Positions 16,267 through 24,880 are shown, numbered from the stretch's first letter. The stretch is 35,837 bases of DNA from Eubacteriales bacterium (GCA_028692105.1 JAQUYC010000017.1:1-35837); one strand, 5' to 3'. Program-made: numbers and translations. Notes: a model not told the origin generated them from the letters alone.

Positions 16267-16626
16267 TTAATGATTGCCGCATTCGTCGCTGTGCACGTGG
16301 TCATGACAGACGGATCCGGTGGATTTCAATTCGCCTTTCAGATACATTTCTGCTGCGGCTCGGGCGTCGCCTGATGCTCCGACGATCACTTCTATGTTTT
16401 TCTCATTAAAGATATCAATGGCTCCGCCGCCCATACCGCCTGAAATAATAACGTTTACACCCTTGTCATTCAGGAAATTCGGCAGGAATCCCGGTCTGTG
16501 TCCCGGGTTGAGCACAGTTTCACTCCCGGTGATCTGTCCGTTTTCCGCTTCAAAAATAATAAATCCTTCACAATGGCCGAAATGTTCGGTCACCATTTTT
16601 CCTTCACTTGCGATAGCAATTTTCAT
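16267..16626 (-). CDS. NifX/NifB-like cluster-binding protein
   Basis: A 119-aa Nitro_FeMo-Co fold protein: MKIAIASEG, VTEHFGHCEGFIIFE, VIISGGMGGGAIDIF, then GDARAAAEMYLKG. The C-terminus is a metal-binding tail (CHDHVHSDECGNH). Its ATG overlaps the Mrp stop by 4 bp (16623-16626), indicating coupled synthesis with the Mrp ATPase, a known gene partner of such proteins. Confidence 0.85.
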   Translation of the reverse strand: MKIAIASEGKMVTEHFGHCEGFIIFEAENGQITGSETVLNPGHRPGFLPNFLNDKGVNVIISGGMGGGAIDIFNEKNIEVIVGASGDARAAAEMYLKGELKSTGSVCHDHVHSDECGNH

Positions 16627-17462
16627 TTTGATTCCTCCATTTTTTCTATTTTTTCAACAATATGTTTCAGATAATCGCCGTCATACAGTTCAACCAGTCC
16701 TTTATCGCATAATTCCGCAATAGCAGGATTGAGCGGTAATTTGGCAATCGTATCGATGTTATGCTGCTTCGCGATTTGTTCTATATGACTGTCACCGAAT
16801 ACTTTGATCTGACTGTGGCAGTCAGGACATTCCAGATATGCCATGTTCTCGACAATTCCGATTACCGGGATGTTCATCATTTCTGCCATTTTAACCGCTT
16901 TTGATACGATCATGGAAACCAGCTCCTGCGGCGAGGTTACGATGACGATCCCGTCCACCGGCAGGGATTGGAATACGGTCAGTGGAACATCGCCGGTTCC
17001 GGGAGGCATATCAATGAACATATAGTCCACATCACCCCACATCACGTCTGTCCAGAACTGTTTTACCATACCGGATATCAACGGACCTCTCCAAATTACA
17101 GGATCAGTATCGTTTTCCAGAATCAGATTGACTGACATGATGTCGATTCCCGTTTTGGTTTTAATCGGCATGATCCCCAGTTCCGTCGCTTCTGCTTTCC
17201 TGTGGATGCCGAATTCTTTCGGTATGGTAGGCCCGGTCACATCGGCGTCTAATACCGCTGTCGGGTATCCCATACGGTTCATGGAAACCGCAAGCATGGA
17301 AGTCACCAGTGATTTCCCGACGCCGCCTTTCCCGCTGACGACAGCAATCACTTTTTTTATATCGCTGCATTCATGGGGCTGTTCCAGCAGACTTTTCGGC
17401 TCAGTACGTTCACTGCATTCTTCACTGCAGGAGCTGCAGCTTTTGTCACAACTTTCACTCAT
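16623..17462 (-). CDS. Mrp/NBP35 family Fe-S carrier ATPase
   Basis: A 279-aa P-loop ATPase of the Mrp/NBP35 family. Four cysteines in the N-terminal tail (5, 9, 12, 16) recall the NBP35-type cluster-binding end. The deviant Walker A GKGGVGKS is at 44-51, DMPPGTGD is the switch region, and CPDC (near 212) is the cluster-bridging pair of Mrp dimers. It binds and transfers [4Fe-4S] clusters to target proteins in the cytoplasm. GGAG precedes the ATG. It is downstream of the MBL-fold gene and coupled to the NifX-like gene. Confidence 0.9.
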   Translation of the reverse strand: MSESCDKSCSSCSEECSERTEPKSLLEQPHECSDIKKVIAVVSGKGGVGKSLVTSMLAVSMNRMGYPTAVLDADVTGPTIPKEFGIHRKAEATELGIMPIKTKTGIDIMSVNLILENDTDPVIWRGPLISGMVKQFWTDVMWGDVDYMFIDMPPGTGDVPLTVFQSLPVDGIVIVTSPQELVSMIVSKAVKMAEMMNIPVIGIVENMAYLECPDCHSQIKVFGDSHIEQIAKQHNIDTIAKLPLNPAIAELCDKGLVELYDGDYLKHIVEKIEKMEESK

Positions 17463-17526
17463 TTTTCTTTCTCCTTATTAGTTGATAAATCATAATTAAT
17501 ATGGGTTATTTTATTAATTTTTATAG

Positions 17527-18354
17527 TCAAACTATCTGGAAGACAGTTCCCGTCTCCAAGTACTGGATCTGATCACCCATAATCCTTTTTAAATAAGCAT
17601 AAGCTTCAAGGCCGGTGCAGTGACCGGTATAAAATTTTGTATTCGTGCCGGCAAGAAATTTTGCGATGCCTTCAATCACGTCAGACTGTTCGCTTTTTCC
17701 GGTACTGCTGTTGAACAAGTGAAAACCACTTATGGCATAATCAGGAAAAGCGCCTTCTTCCTCGTAAACATGCTTCATAATATTTACGATTCCGTTATGT
17801 GCACAGCCGGCAAAGAGAACCATTTTACCGGCCTCCCTGATCAGGAGATTCTGTTCGTGCCGGAAATCATCCTTGACCATGAATTCATCCAGCTCCATAT
17901 ACAGGGAGTCATTACAGAAAGAAAAAAACTCCCTTCCTGTTACGTTTGAAAATAACTCTGTTTCTTTGTTGATCAAATAATTTTCGTCTGTATTGACGAT
18001 GCGTTCATGCCATTTTAAAGACCGGTCGACCCCGGCATTTACCGGGTTTCTCCCCGGAGCCTTAGAGTAATGATTATCAAATGCATTTTTATGAATATAA
18101 ACAAGGGCGTTCACATTTTCCTCCAGGAAGGTTCGCAAGCCGCCTCCGTGATCGTAATGACCATGAGAAATAACGGCAAAATCTACATCCTTGATATCGA
18201 CATTCATTTTACGGGCGTTTTTCAGAAAAAGATTTCCTGCCCCGGTATCAAATAATGTTTTCTTATTATTTGTCTCGATATAAATACTTAAACCATGTTC
18301 GGAATTCAATAAAGGAGAACTGGTCGTATCTTCCACTAAAGTTTTTACTAACAT
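17527..18354 (-). CDS. MBL-fold metallohydrolase (DHPS-like)
   Basis: A 275-aa metallo-beta-lactamase-fold protein. The metal motif SHGHYDHGG is near residue 65, a second His is in AGCAHNGIVN, and the C-terminus holds TGHCTGLEAYAYL. The layout matches the group named after 7,8-dihydropterin-6-methyl-4-(beta-D-ribofuranosyl)aminobenzene 5'-phosphate synthase (cd07713-like). In anaerobes these proteins commonly lie next to MinD/NifX/Mrp genes; the true substrate here is unknown. AAGGAAGG precedes the ATG. Confidence 0.83.
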   Translation of the reverse strand: MLVKTLVEDTTSSPLLNSEHGLSIYIETNNKKTLFDTGAGNLFLKNARKMNVDIKDVDFAVISHGHYDHGGGLRTFLEENVNALVYIHKNAFDNHYSKAPGRNPVNAGVDRSLKWHERIVNTDENYLINKETELFSNVTGREFFSFCNDSLYMELDEFMVKDDFRHEQNLLIREAGKMVLFAGCAHNGIVNIMKHVYEEEGAFPDYAISGFHLFNSSTGKSEQSDVIEGIAKFLAGTNTKFYTGHCTGLEAYAYLKRIMGDQIQYLETGTVFQIV

Positions 18355-18366
18355 AATTTTCCTTCC

Positions 18367-19248
18367 TTACGATCGAACATTTAAATCATACAATAAATCC
18401 ATCGTATTACGATAAACACTTTTCACGGCTTCACCGGAAGAACAGTCGATTTCAACGATACTCAGGCCGTTGTTGATTGCTTTTATGGCTTTTTTATCAT
18501 AAGGAATTCTGCCTGAATATGGAATATTGTGTTTCTGGCAGTACCGGATAATTTTATCGGAATTTAGCAGATTTGTATTATATTTATTGATGCATACGGC
18601 TGTCTTTACTTGAAATTTATCTGCAGTATTTATAATCCGTTCCATGTCGCTAATCCCGGATATGGAAGGTTCAGCGACGATTAGCACCATGTCAACACCA
18701 CTTAATGATGCGATAACAGGACAGCCGATCCCGGGGGAGCCGTCGATTATTGATAGGTCTATTCCTTCAGATTCTTCCTTTAATTGATTCTTCACCTCTG
18801 TAACCAACTTACCTGATGTTCCGCTGCCCATTTTCAGCTGTGCGGTTGAAAAGATACTGTCGTTTTTGTACAGTTTCAATTCGCCGGCTGCTATAGAATT
18901 CATGGAAATAGCTTGCGCAGGGCAGAGGGCTTCACATACGCTGCAGCCTTCACAGGCGTAAAGATCAACTGAGTACCCGCTTTTTTTTGAGTATTGTATC
19001 GCATCAAAACGGCAGTTTGTCATGCAGATTCCACAGCTCCTGCAAAGGCCCGGATCAATTACTGCTTTCGGCAAGCCGGTATAATCAGTCTTTCTTACAT
19101 CCGATTTGTGTTTCATGATCAGATGCAGATTTGGAGCATCTACATCACAGTCGGCATATGCTTTTGCTTCAGCAAGCTTAATAAAAGCACTTGCTACGGT
19201 AGTCTTGCCGGTTCCACCTTTGCCGCTAAGTATTAGTAGTTGCTTCAT
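18367..19248 (-). CDS. MinD-type ATPase with inserted 2[4Fe-4S] ferredoxin domain (second copy)
   Basis: A 293-aa COG1149-type P-loop ATPase. Walker A GKGGTGKTT is at 9-17. A ferredoxin domain is inserted near 65-112 with two CxxCxxCxxxC sets (Cys69/72/75/79 and Cys99/102/105/109). The switch region IDGSPGIGCPV carries a further cysteine. Such proteins are thought to couple ATP to Fe-S cluster assembly or electron transfer. The ATG at 19248 has AGGAGG upstream and overlaps the end of the first copy by 23 bp. The tandem pair may form a heterodimer. Confidence 0.86.
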   Translation of the reverse strand: MKQLLILSGKGGTGKTTVASAFIKLAEAKAYADCDVDAPNLHLIMKHKSDVRKTDYTGLPKAVIDPGLCRSCGICMTNCRFDAIQYSKKSGYSVDLYACEGCSVCEALCPAQAISMNSIAAGELKLYKNDSIFSTAQLKMGSGTSGKLVTEVKNQLKEESEGIDLSIIDGSPGIGCPVIASLSGVDMVLIVAEPSISGISDMERIINTADKFQVKTAVCINKYNTNLLNSDKIIRYCQKHNIPYSGRIPYDKKAIKAINNGLSIVEIDCSSGEAVKSVYRNTMDLLYDLNVRS

Positions 19249-20083
19249 GCTGGACCTCCTGTCGGATTGCTGTAAGCAAGCCAGAAAAAAGTTCGTGATA
19301 CGCATTGATCTCTTTCGAAACAATTTTCGCGTCGGAATTTGCGCTGCCGAGCTCATTGCTAAAAGGAATTTTGCCTAGAATGCTGATCTTGTTGTCCAAA
19401 CAGAATTGTTCCGCTGGATTGAAACCTTCAAAACATTTATTGAGTATAGCTCCGTAAGGCTTTTTAAAGAGTCTGACAAGTTCATACACCATGGCAAGAT
19501 TATGGACTCCAAAAATTGTCGGCTCGGCAACAAGCACACAATAATCGGCATCCTTGATACTTTCCATAACAATACAGGCGCTGCCGGGAGGACAATCTAT
19601 GAAAATATCGGGAGAGTCCGCATCGCAGCTGCTCAATAGTGATTTGATAATAGGAACTCCGGATGCTTCTCCCGGGTTCAGGACTCCGGTAATGACGGTA
19701 ACCTGATCCGAAATACCTTTTTTTACTTCGCCGATTTTTCTTGGCGTTTCAGATAATGCGTTCTGGGGACACAGTAAAATGCATCCACCACAGGAATGGC
19801 AGATCTCGTCGAAAACATAAAGACGGCTCTTAATATAAGCCAGAGCATTGAACTTGCAAAAATCAACGCATTTGCGGCAGCCTTTACAAGCCTTTTCATC
19901 AACAGAGGGAATCAAAACAGATACGTTGTCTGTTTTGATATCCTTTGGCTTGAAAAAAAGATGGCCGTTTGGCTCTTCCACATCGCAATCGATATAAACG
20001 GATTGCCTGGCGACAGAGGCCAGGTTAACCGATACCAGCGTTTTTCCCGTGCCGCCCTTACCGCTTAGCACAGCTATTTTCAT
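19226..20083 (-). CDS. MinD-type ATPase with inserted 2[4Fe-4S] ferredoxin domain (first copy)
   Basis: A 285-aa COG1149-type ATPase, paralogous to the next gene. Walker A GKGGTGKT is at 8-15. Ferredoxin cysteines are 66/69/72/76 and 95/98/101/105. The switch region is IDCPPGSACIV. It lies 2 bp from the NifX-like gene upstream and overlaps the second copy downstream, so all three are very likely made together. Role in Fe-S or metallocofactor assembly is inferred from the family and context. Confidence 0.86.
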   Translation of the reverse strand: MKIAVLSGKGGTGKTLVSVNLASVARQSVYIDCDVEEPNGHLFFKPKDIKTDNVSVLIPSVDEKACKGCRKCVDFCKFNALAYIKSRLYVFDEICHSCGGCILLCPQNALSETPRKIGEVKKGISDQVTVITGVLNPGEASGVPIIKSLLSSCDADSPDIFIDCPPGSACIVMESIKDADYCVLVAEPTIFGVHNLAMVYELVRLFKKPYGAILNKCFEGFNPAEQFCLDNKISILGKIPFSNELGSANSDAKIVSKEINAYHELFSGLLTAIRQEVQHEATTNT

Positions 20084-20085
20084 AA

Positions 20086-20454
20086 CTATTTTCCTCCGTG
20101 ATTATGAAGGCCGGGATGAATTTCGTTTAGTAAAGATAATTCTCCTTTTTCAAATGCCTGGAGGTTATGCTTTAAGAGATTTCCGTTTGTCTGATAAATT
20201 CTAATGTTCGCCGCATGGAATACTTCTGCCGCATTTTCTCCGCAGCGAGGTGTCAGTAAGGCTTCCGCCTGATGGTCAATGATTGTTTGTGCCGCCTTGA
20301 TTCCGGCTCCGCCCTGGCTTGCGGCAGCGCTGTTGCTGATAAACTTTGCATCCTTTGATTCTGTATCATAGATCAGAAAATATGGTGTGCGGCCAAAAGA
20401 AATGCAGATAGTTGTGTCCATGGAAGCATTATCTACAGGTATCGCTATTTTCAT
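20086..20454 (-). CDS. NifX/NifB-like cluster-binding protein
   Basis: A 122-aa Nitro_FeMo-Co fold protein with MKIAIPVDN, ISFGRTPYFLIYD, ASQGGAGIKAAQ and PRCGENAAEVF. It is more similar to the protein at 26943 than to those at 11460 and 16267: both share the FGRxPxxLIY, QGGAGIxAAQ and CGENA segments. GGAGG precedes the ATG. First gene of the long minus-strand operon and directly behind a regulon promoter. Confidence 0.86.
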   Translation of the reverse strand: MKIAIPVDNASMDTTICISFGRTPYFLIYDTESKDAKFISNSAAASQGGAGIKAAQTIIDHQAEALLTPRCGENAAEVFHAANIRIYQTNGNLLKHNLQAFEKGELSLLNEIHPGLHNHGGK

Positions 20455-20493
20455 TGATTATCCTCCTTGTTTTATCGCGTGTATTTGTTGGCA

Positions 20494-20539
20494 TACGCCC
20501 ATTACAATTATATTATATTCGATTTTGAACATATGTCAA
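20494..20539 (-). promoter_or_regulatory. Promoter of the minus-strand Fe-S operon with variant operators
   Basis: On the minus strand, TTGACA (20539-20534) and TATAAT (20517-20512) are separated by 16 bp. The decamer directly after the -35 box is TATGTTCAAA (20533-20524), one mismatch from TATG-NN-CATA. A second imperfect site, TACGCCCATT as read on the plus strand (20494-20503), lies at the expected transcription start. Two weaker sites may replace one strong one here. Confidence 0.75.
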
Positions 20540-20571
20540 TAATAAATCTAATAAAATTATCTTTTCATTGT

Positions 20572-20997
20572 TCAGAATTCGCTCTTAAGAGTCAAACTTA
20601 AGATATCGTAAACCTCTGGAATTTTCTTCTTTGCATTGACCGGCTCTAAGAATTTATTTGTCCAAGCATGCATTGTCTCTCCGGTAGCCAAAAGTACATT
20701 TGTATTCACCTGATATACTTTGTATGTAAAGATAACCCGAGCACAGGAAAGGCCTTTTAACCCTGTAAGTACCAATATTTCATCTTCAAATTTTGCGGGT
20801 TTTTTAAACTGACAATTCATTTCATAAAGTGGTAGTAAAATGCCTTCATCTTCAATATCGGAAACAGAGATTCCGGAACTTTTTAAAAAGTCGGATCTGC
20901 CTGCTTCAAACCAAATTGCGTAGTTTGAATGGTGTACGATTTTCATCTGATCCGTTTCTGAATACCTGACATTAAATTTAGTTTCAATCTGCTTCAT
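20572..20997 (-). CDS. 4HBT-family acyl-CoA thioesterase
   Basis: A 141-aa hotdog-fold protein with the YbgC/FcbC-type catalytic segment RYSETDQMKIVHHSNY (Asp16). It should hydrolyse an acyl-CoA thioester in the cytosol; chain length cannot be read from sequence. It starts 3 bp after the DUF89 stop, so the two genes form an operon behind the promoter at 21926-21954. A thioesterase next to a CoA-transferase locus (25533) hints at acyl-CoA handling within the same regulon. Confidence 0.83.
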   Translation of the reverse strand: MKQIETKFNVRYSETDQMKIVHHSNYAIWFEAGRSDFLKSSGISVSDIEDEGILLPLYEMNCQFKKPAKFEDEILVLTGLKGLSCARVIFTYKVYQVNTNVLLATGETMHAWTNKFLEPVNAKKKIPEVYDILSLTLKSEF

Positions 20998-21000
20998 CTT

Positions 21001-21882
21001 TCACCTTCCTGAATTTTTGAATGTTTGCTCGTGGTCGCCCTGATAATATTGGAACACGTAATTATTTAAATTTACGTTTAGCTTATTCGCAATGACAGGG
21101 CATTTTGCTTTCAAAAGAAAAAACAGGGCTCTGCCGCAATCAGATAGTGCTTCAAAGTTACCCTGGCCTTTACTAATAACAATATCTGCCTGATTGAAGA
21201 TATCTAGAAAATCTGCATTACATTGATCAAGGATCGCTCCGGGAGCATTGCAGCCGGTTGAAATGATTTGAGCGTAATTATCCAGTCCGGACGAAATGGC
21301 ATCCTGAACAGTTGCATCGTTGATAATGGGTTCATTCCTGACTGCGTAAGTTATATCAAGATTTGAAAAAGTGTTCAGCAGAATCTTGTCAAATACCGTT
21401 TCCCCTGCATTATCGCCTATAATCAGAATTTTCTTGGCAGATGCTAGTTTTTCTTTAAAGATATTGATATCACAGATTTTAAATTCTTTAGAAAGTTCTT
21501 CTTCAATACAACCTTTTATATCCAAATTATTATTAATGGCAGAATCCAGGATGTTACCCGTGGCTGCTATTTTCAAAGCCCAATAAAGACTGTTCTGCTT
21601 TTGATGTAGGAATTGCAAGAGTGAAGGATATAGCTCTTTTGCTGAGCATATATCATGTTCTTTGATTGAATGATATGGGTCATTTTCACCGGTAAGCTCT
21701 TTTACAACTTTGTGCATGCGTGATACGATTTCCGGTGAGCAGCGGTATCTTGTATAGTCGGAAAGAATTTTGATCGATTCTTCCATGATGATTGCCTGGA
21801 GATCAGATTTATCCGTTACCAATCTTGAGGCTTCGAGTACCTGCCTTAGTATGCATGGTAGACAATCCAGAAATATTTTCAT
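21001..21882 (-). CDS. DUF89 / ARMT1-like damage-control phosphatase
   Basis: A 293-aa DUF89-family protein: N-terminal DCLPCILRQ (Cys7, Cys10), the metal and phosphate loop IIGDNAGETVFD, YAVRNEPIINDATVQDA, and ISKGQGNFEAL. Members are metal-dependent phosphatases that remove damaged sugar- or cofactor-phosphates. The Cys pair near the start is typical of the prokaryotic subgroup. It is the first gene of a two-gene operon with a thioesterase. Confidence 0.83.
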   Translation of the reverse strand: MKIFLDCLPCILRQVLEASRLVTDKSDLQAIIMEESIKILSDYTRYRCSPEIVSRMHKVVKELTGENDPYHSIKEHDICSAKELYPSLLQFLHQKQNSLYWALKIAATGNILDSAINNNLDIKGCIEEELSKEFKICDINIFKEKLASAKKILIIGDNAGETVFDKILLNTFSNLDITYAVRNEPIINDATVQDAISSGLDNYAQIISTGCNAPGAILDQCNADFLDIFNQADIVISKGQGNFEALSDCGRALFFLLKAKCPVIANKLNVNLNNYVFQYYQGDHEQTFKNSGR

Positions 21883-21925
21883 TTTATTCCCCTCATTTTG
21901 TTACTTTTTATTTGAACGCTTTAAT

Positions 21926-21954
21926 AGATTAATTCTATTATGAACGTATGTCAA
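21926..21954 (-). promoter_or_regulatory. Promoter with variant TATG-NN-CATA operator, upstream of DUF89
   Basis: On the minus strand, TTGACA (21954-21949) is followed directly by TACGTTCATA (21948-21939) and, after a 17-bp spacer, by TAATCT (21931-21926). The operator has one mismatch, in the left half-site. It is divergent from the regulon promoter at 22007, with 52 bp between the two -35 boxes. Confidence 0.68.
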
Positions 21955-22006
21955 GAAAGGCAAGAAAAATAGAAAAATAATTTGTATTATCTTATATCTA
22001 TTTTTA

Positions 22007-22035
22007 TTGACATATGCCCGTAATACAATTACCAT
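22007..22035 (+). promoter_or_regulatory. Promoter with TATG-NN-CATA-type operator, upstream of the DtxR-like gene
   Basis: TTGACA (22007-22012), TATGCCCGTA (22013-22022, one mismatch) and TACCAT (22030-22035) with a 17-bp spacer. It drives the DtxR-like regulator, so if that protein binds the motif this is an autoregulatory site. Confidence 0.75.
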
Positions 22036-22078
22036 TAGAATGGCAATTGTATTTTTATAGTATTGGGAGAGTAAAAAA

Positions 22079-22462
22079 ATGAAGACAATGACTCAATCTA
22101 AGGAAAATTATCTTCGTATTTTACTGGAATTGTCCGAAGGCAAATCGGAGATCTATTCTACTGATATTGCTTGTGCACTAGGTTTTACGCGTGCAAGTGT
22201 GAGCCGTATGGTGAAGATCCTTGGAGAATCCGGTTATCTTACCAAAGATGAATACGGCAAAATATCTCTGACAGAAAAGGGTTTTGATATAGCGATTTCG
22301 ATGAGTAGAAGGCGGAATTTGATAAAGGGTTTTCTGGAAGAAGTTCTGGGTGTTGAACCCTCAACTGCCGAAAAAGAAGCGTGCAAGATAGAACATTCAA
22401 TAGGCGAAGAAACTGAGATAAAGTTAAATAGATTGATTGAGAATTTTCACAATACGGGTTGA
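22079..22462 (+). CDS. DtxR/MntR family metal-dependent regulator
   Basis: A 127-aa protein with the two core domains of the DtxR/MntR family and no SH3-like third domain. The winged helix is at 1-70 (YSTDIACALGFTRASVSRMV as recognition region) and the metal/dimer domain at 75-125, with Cys, Glu and His ligands in EACKIEHSIGEE. The length fits the short MntR/IdeR-like type. It should sense Fe2+, Mn2+ or another divalent metal. It heads an operon with Fe-S scaffold genes behind a regulon promoter, making it one of two in-window candidates for the TATG-NN-CATA binder. Confidence 0.84.
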   Translation: MKTMTQSKENYLRILLELSEGKSEIYSTDIACALGFTRASVSRMVKILGESGYLTKDEYGKISLTEKGFDIAISMSRRRNLIKGFLEEVLGVEPSTAEKEACKIEHSIGEETEIKLNRLIENFHNTG

Positions 22463-22517
22463 TTCTTTTCAATTTTATTGATTGTCTAATTTGCTGAGTA
22501 GCGTTAGGAGGGTTTAT

Positions 22518-22940
22518 ATGTATTGCGAAACTTGTAGTGAATCATTTTCCAACATTTTTATGGATCATTTCCAGAACCCAAGGAATACGGGCTATCTTAT
22601 TGATGCCGACGGAGAAGGAAAAGCAGGTGATCCGGAATGTGGTGACCATCTCGTCATTTCGATCAAAGTGAGGGATAAAAGGATTGAGGATATTTGTTTT
22701 CTGGTTTATGGCTGTTCCGCGGCCATTGCAACCAGCAGCATAACAACGGAACTTGCCAAAGGAAAAACTTTAGACGAGGCACTGAAAATTACCGATAATG
22801 ATGTGGCAAATGCCCTGGGAGGATTGCCGGAAGTAAAAATGCATTGTTCATTGCTTGGCCCTGTCGCCTTGAAAAATGCGATTAAGAATTACTACGACAG
22901 AATAGAGGACATGAAAAAATGTCTGATGTATCATGACTGA
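22518..22940 (+). CDS. NifU/IscU-like Fe-S cluster scaffold
   Basis: A 140-aa protein of the IscU/NifU N-terminal family. The three cluster-binding cysteines are Cys41 (DPECGDH), Cys66 (YGCSAA) and Cys110 (HCSLLG), and Asp43 occupies the release position. A short extra CxxC (Cys3, Cys6) precedes the domain. No IscS or NifS gene is adjacent. The ATG at 22518 follows AGGAGGG; an upstream in-frame TTG has no ribosome binding site. Confidence 0.87.
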   Translation: MYCETCSESFSNIFMDHFQNPRNTGYLIDADGEGKAGDPECGDHLVISIKVRDKRIEDICFLVYGCSAAIATSSITTELAKGKTLDEALKITDNDVANALGGLPEVKMHCSLLGPVALKNAIKNYYDRIEDMKKCLMYHD

Positions 22941-22966
22941 ATAATACATAAGAAAGGTTTATAAGT

Positions 22967-23611
22967 ATGAACAGATATAACTGTGCATTGTGTAGCGGTC
23001 ATTATTGCCGATCGGGAGAACTGGAAAAAACATCGCCAGGTTGTCCCTGTAATGACGAAGAAACGGATAAAAGCAAAGAGTTATATTTCGAAGATGAAAA
23101 CTACAATCTGGCATTTCATTCTGCATTAGTTGAAGCCGAAGGTTACTGCAATCAAACACGGCTTGAAGAAATTATGAATTTCGGACATAAATGCGGATTT
23201 AAGAAATTAGGTGTGGCATTCTGCCTGGGTTTGAGCAAAGAAGCAAATATTCTTTGTAAGGTTTTAAGGCACAACTCTTTTGAAGTAGAATCTGTAATCT
23301 GTAAAAATGGCAGCATACCGAAAGAATTCTTAAATATAAGCCAAAATCAAAAATTAAAACCGAATACCTTTGAACCGATGTGCAATCCGATTGGCCAGGC
23401 GAAGCTTTTAAATAAGGCACAAACAGAATTAAACATTATATTGGGGCTATGTGTAGGACATGATTCTTTATTTATTAAGTATTCGGAGGCGCCAGTAACT
23501 GTCTTTGCAGTTAAAGATAGAGTCTTGGCCCATAACCCTTTGGGCGCATTGTACCTATGTGACAGTTATTACAAAGAACGATTATTTAAAGACACTGATG
23601 ATAAGAAATGA
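22967..23611 (+). CDS. DUF1847 family metal-binding protein
   Basis: A 214-aa protein with the DUF1847 N-terminal cysteine cluster (Cys6, 9, 14, 26, 28) and the conserved block KLGVAFCLGLSKEANIL, followed by MCNPIGQAKLLN and GLCVGHDSLF. Members are predicted metal-binding proteins of anaerobes with no assigned reaction. AGAAAGG precedes the ATG. Its stop overlaps an in-frame ATG of the broken hypE by ATGA. Confidence 0.85.
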   Translation: MNRYNCALCSGHYCRSGELEKTSPGCPCNDEETDKSKELYFEDENYNLAFHSALVEAEGYCNQTRLEEIMNFGHKCGFKKLGVAFCLGLSKEANILCKVLRHNSFEVESVICKNGSIPKEFLNISQNQKLKPNTFEPMCNPIGQAKLLNKAQTELNIILGLCVGHDSLFIKYSEAPVTVFAVKDRVLAHNPLGALYLCDSYYKERLFKDTDDKK

Positions 23612-23619
23612 GGATAAAT

Positions 23620-24400
23620 ATGAAGATTAATATGGCGCATGGCAGCGGCGGAAAGGCTTCTTCGGAATTGATGGAAGACATTTTCGGTAAGTATTTCAAT
23701 AATGAGATACTCGCAAGAATGGAAGATGCTGCGGTTTTTCAAATCAATGGGAAAATTGCATTCAGCACTGATACTTTTGTAGTAAATCCTATTTTTTTCA
23801 AAGGAGGGGATATCGGGAAGCTGGCAGTCTGTGGTACTGTCAATGACCTATTGATGATGGGTGCAGAGCCCAAATATCTCACAGCAGGATTTATTTTAGA
23901 AGAAGGTCTTGATAAAGATGAATTGGAGACCTGCCTGCATATTGAGTTCCAGACTTGGGATAGAAAACAGCATTGCCAGTGATTGTTCAATTCTAAAACC
24001 AATAACTCAAGTTTTATTTGAGAACAATATCGCGGTCAAAGCCATGAGAGACGTAACAAGAGGAGGCTTGGGCACTGTATTGAATGAATTTGCAGAAGCT
24101 TCAAAATGCAGGATAGAGATAGAAGAGGATTCTATTCCTGTCAATCAGGAAGTGAAGGGATTCAGTGATATTTTGGGCCTGGATCCTTTGTATATGGCAA
24201 ATGAAGGAAAGATGATCATCGCTGTTGGCAATGAAGATGCCGATAGGGCATTACATTTTATCAAAGAAACTGCCGCAGGAAAAAATGCATCTATAATTGC
24301 GCAGATCACTGATGGAAATGGCGTGGTTATGAAAACACACCTTGGCGGCAGCCGGGTTGTAGATATGTTATTCGGGGAAGGCTTGCCTAGAATATGCTAA
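23620..24400 (+). pseudogene. hypE: hypE remnant with internal deletion and frameshift
   Basis: The first frame (to about 23930) encodes the HypE N-terminus: MAHGSGGKAS, DTFVVNP, GKLAVCGTVNDLLMMGAEP. The following sequence in the +1 frame resumes at CILSSRLGIENSIASD and continues to the typical C-terminus GLPRIC. Together they give about 250 residues, whereas HypE has about 335. Around 80 residues that include the central ATP-site region (the GDTKVV segment) are missing, and the frame changes at the join near 23930-23945. HypE dehydrates the thiocarboxamide for the [NiFe]-hydrogenase CN ligand. No other hyp gene is nearby. A sequencing error alone would not explain the missing residues. Confidence 0.8.
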
Positions 24401-24414
24401 ATGATCTCTTTACT

Positions 24415-24855
24415 CTAGATAGTTATATTAACCAAATCGCCTTTTCGTACTTTGCCCCCATGGATAACACGGCAAAATAATCCTTCTTTTGGAAGAAGGC
24501 TTACGCCAAAGGTTCGGCTGACAATACTCGGATGATCCTCTTTTCCGATTTGAGTTACTTCTAGAATGATGCTGTCTGAGATGTGTATTTTGCTGCCGAC
24601 TTTTGCATTTGATAAATCAATTCCGTCGATTAAAAGGTTTTCGGCAAAATCACCCGGGCCGGCACTGATATGATAGGCTTCATTCGCCTTATAAACGCTG
24701 CTCCAATTGAGACAAGTGATTTGGCGGCCCCAGTCGCCCGCGTGGCCGTCGCCCTCGATTCCCAAATTGTCTATTATGTTCGCCTCGGTAACTTCCTTTT
24801 TTAGCTGGCCTCTGGAAGGGCTGATAGAAATGGAATAGATATATCCGGTATTCAT
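24415..24855 (-). CDS. MOSC domain protein
   Basis: A 146-aa stand-alone MOSC-domain protein. It has GIEGDGHAGDWGRQITCL, GDFAENLLIDG, and the C-terminal LLPKEGLFCRVIHGG with the conserved cysteine thought to bind molybdenum cofactor or handle sulfur. In this setting it may act in molybdopterin or metal-sulfur chemistry. It lies downstream of the DUF134 gene on the same strand, 25 bp away. Confidence 0.87.
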   Translation of the reverse strand: MNTGYIYSISISPSRGQLKKEVTEANIIDNLGIEGDGHAGDWGRQITCLNWSSVYKANEAYHISAGPGDFAENLLIDGIDLSNAKVGSKIHISDSIILEVTQIGKEDHPSIVSRTFGVSLLPKEGLFCRVIHGGKVRKGDLVNITI

Positions 24856-24880
24856 TGGCGATCCTTTCTAAAGGGGTTAT

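Noticed and set aside
10086-20454. Nitrogen-fixation island, because of NifX- and NifU-like genes
   Set aside because: No nifH, nifD, nifK, nifE, nifN or full-length nifB is present; these folds are widely used for other clusters.
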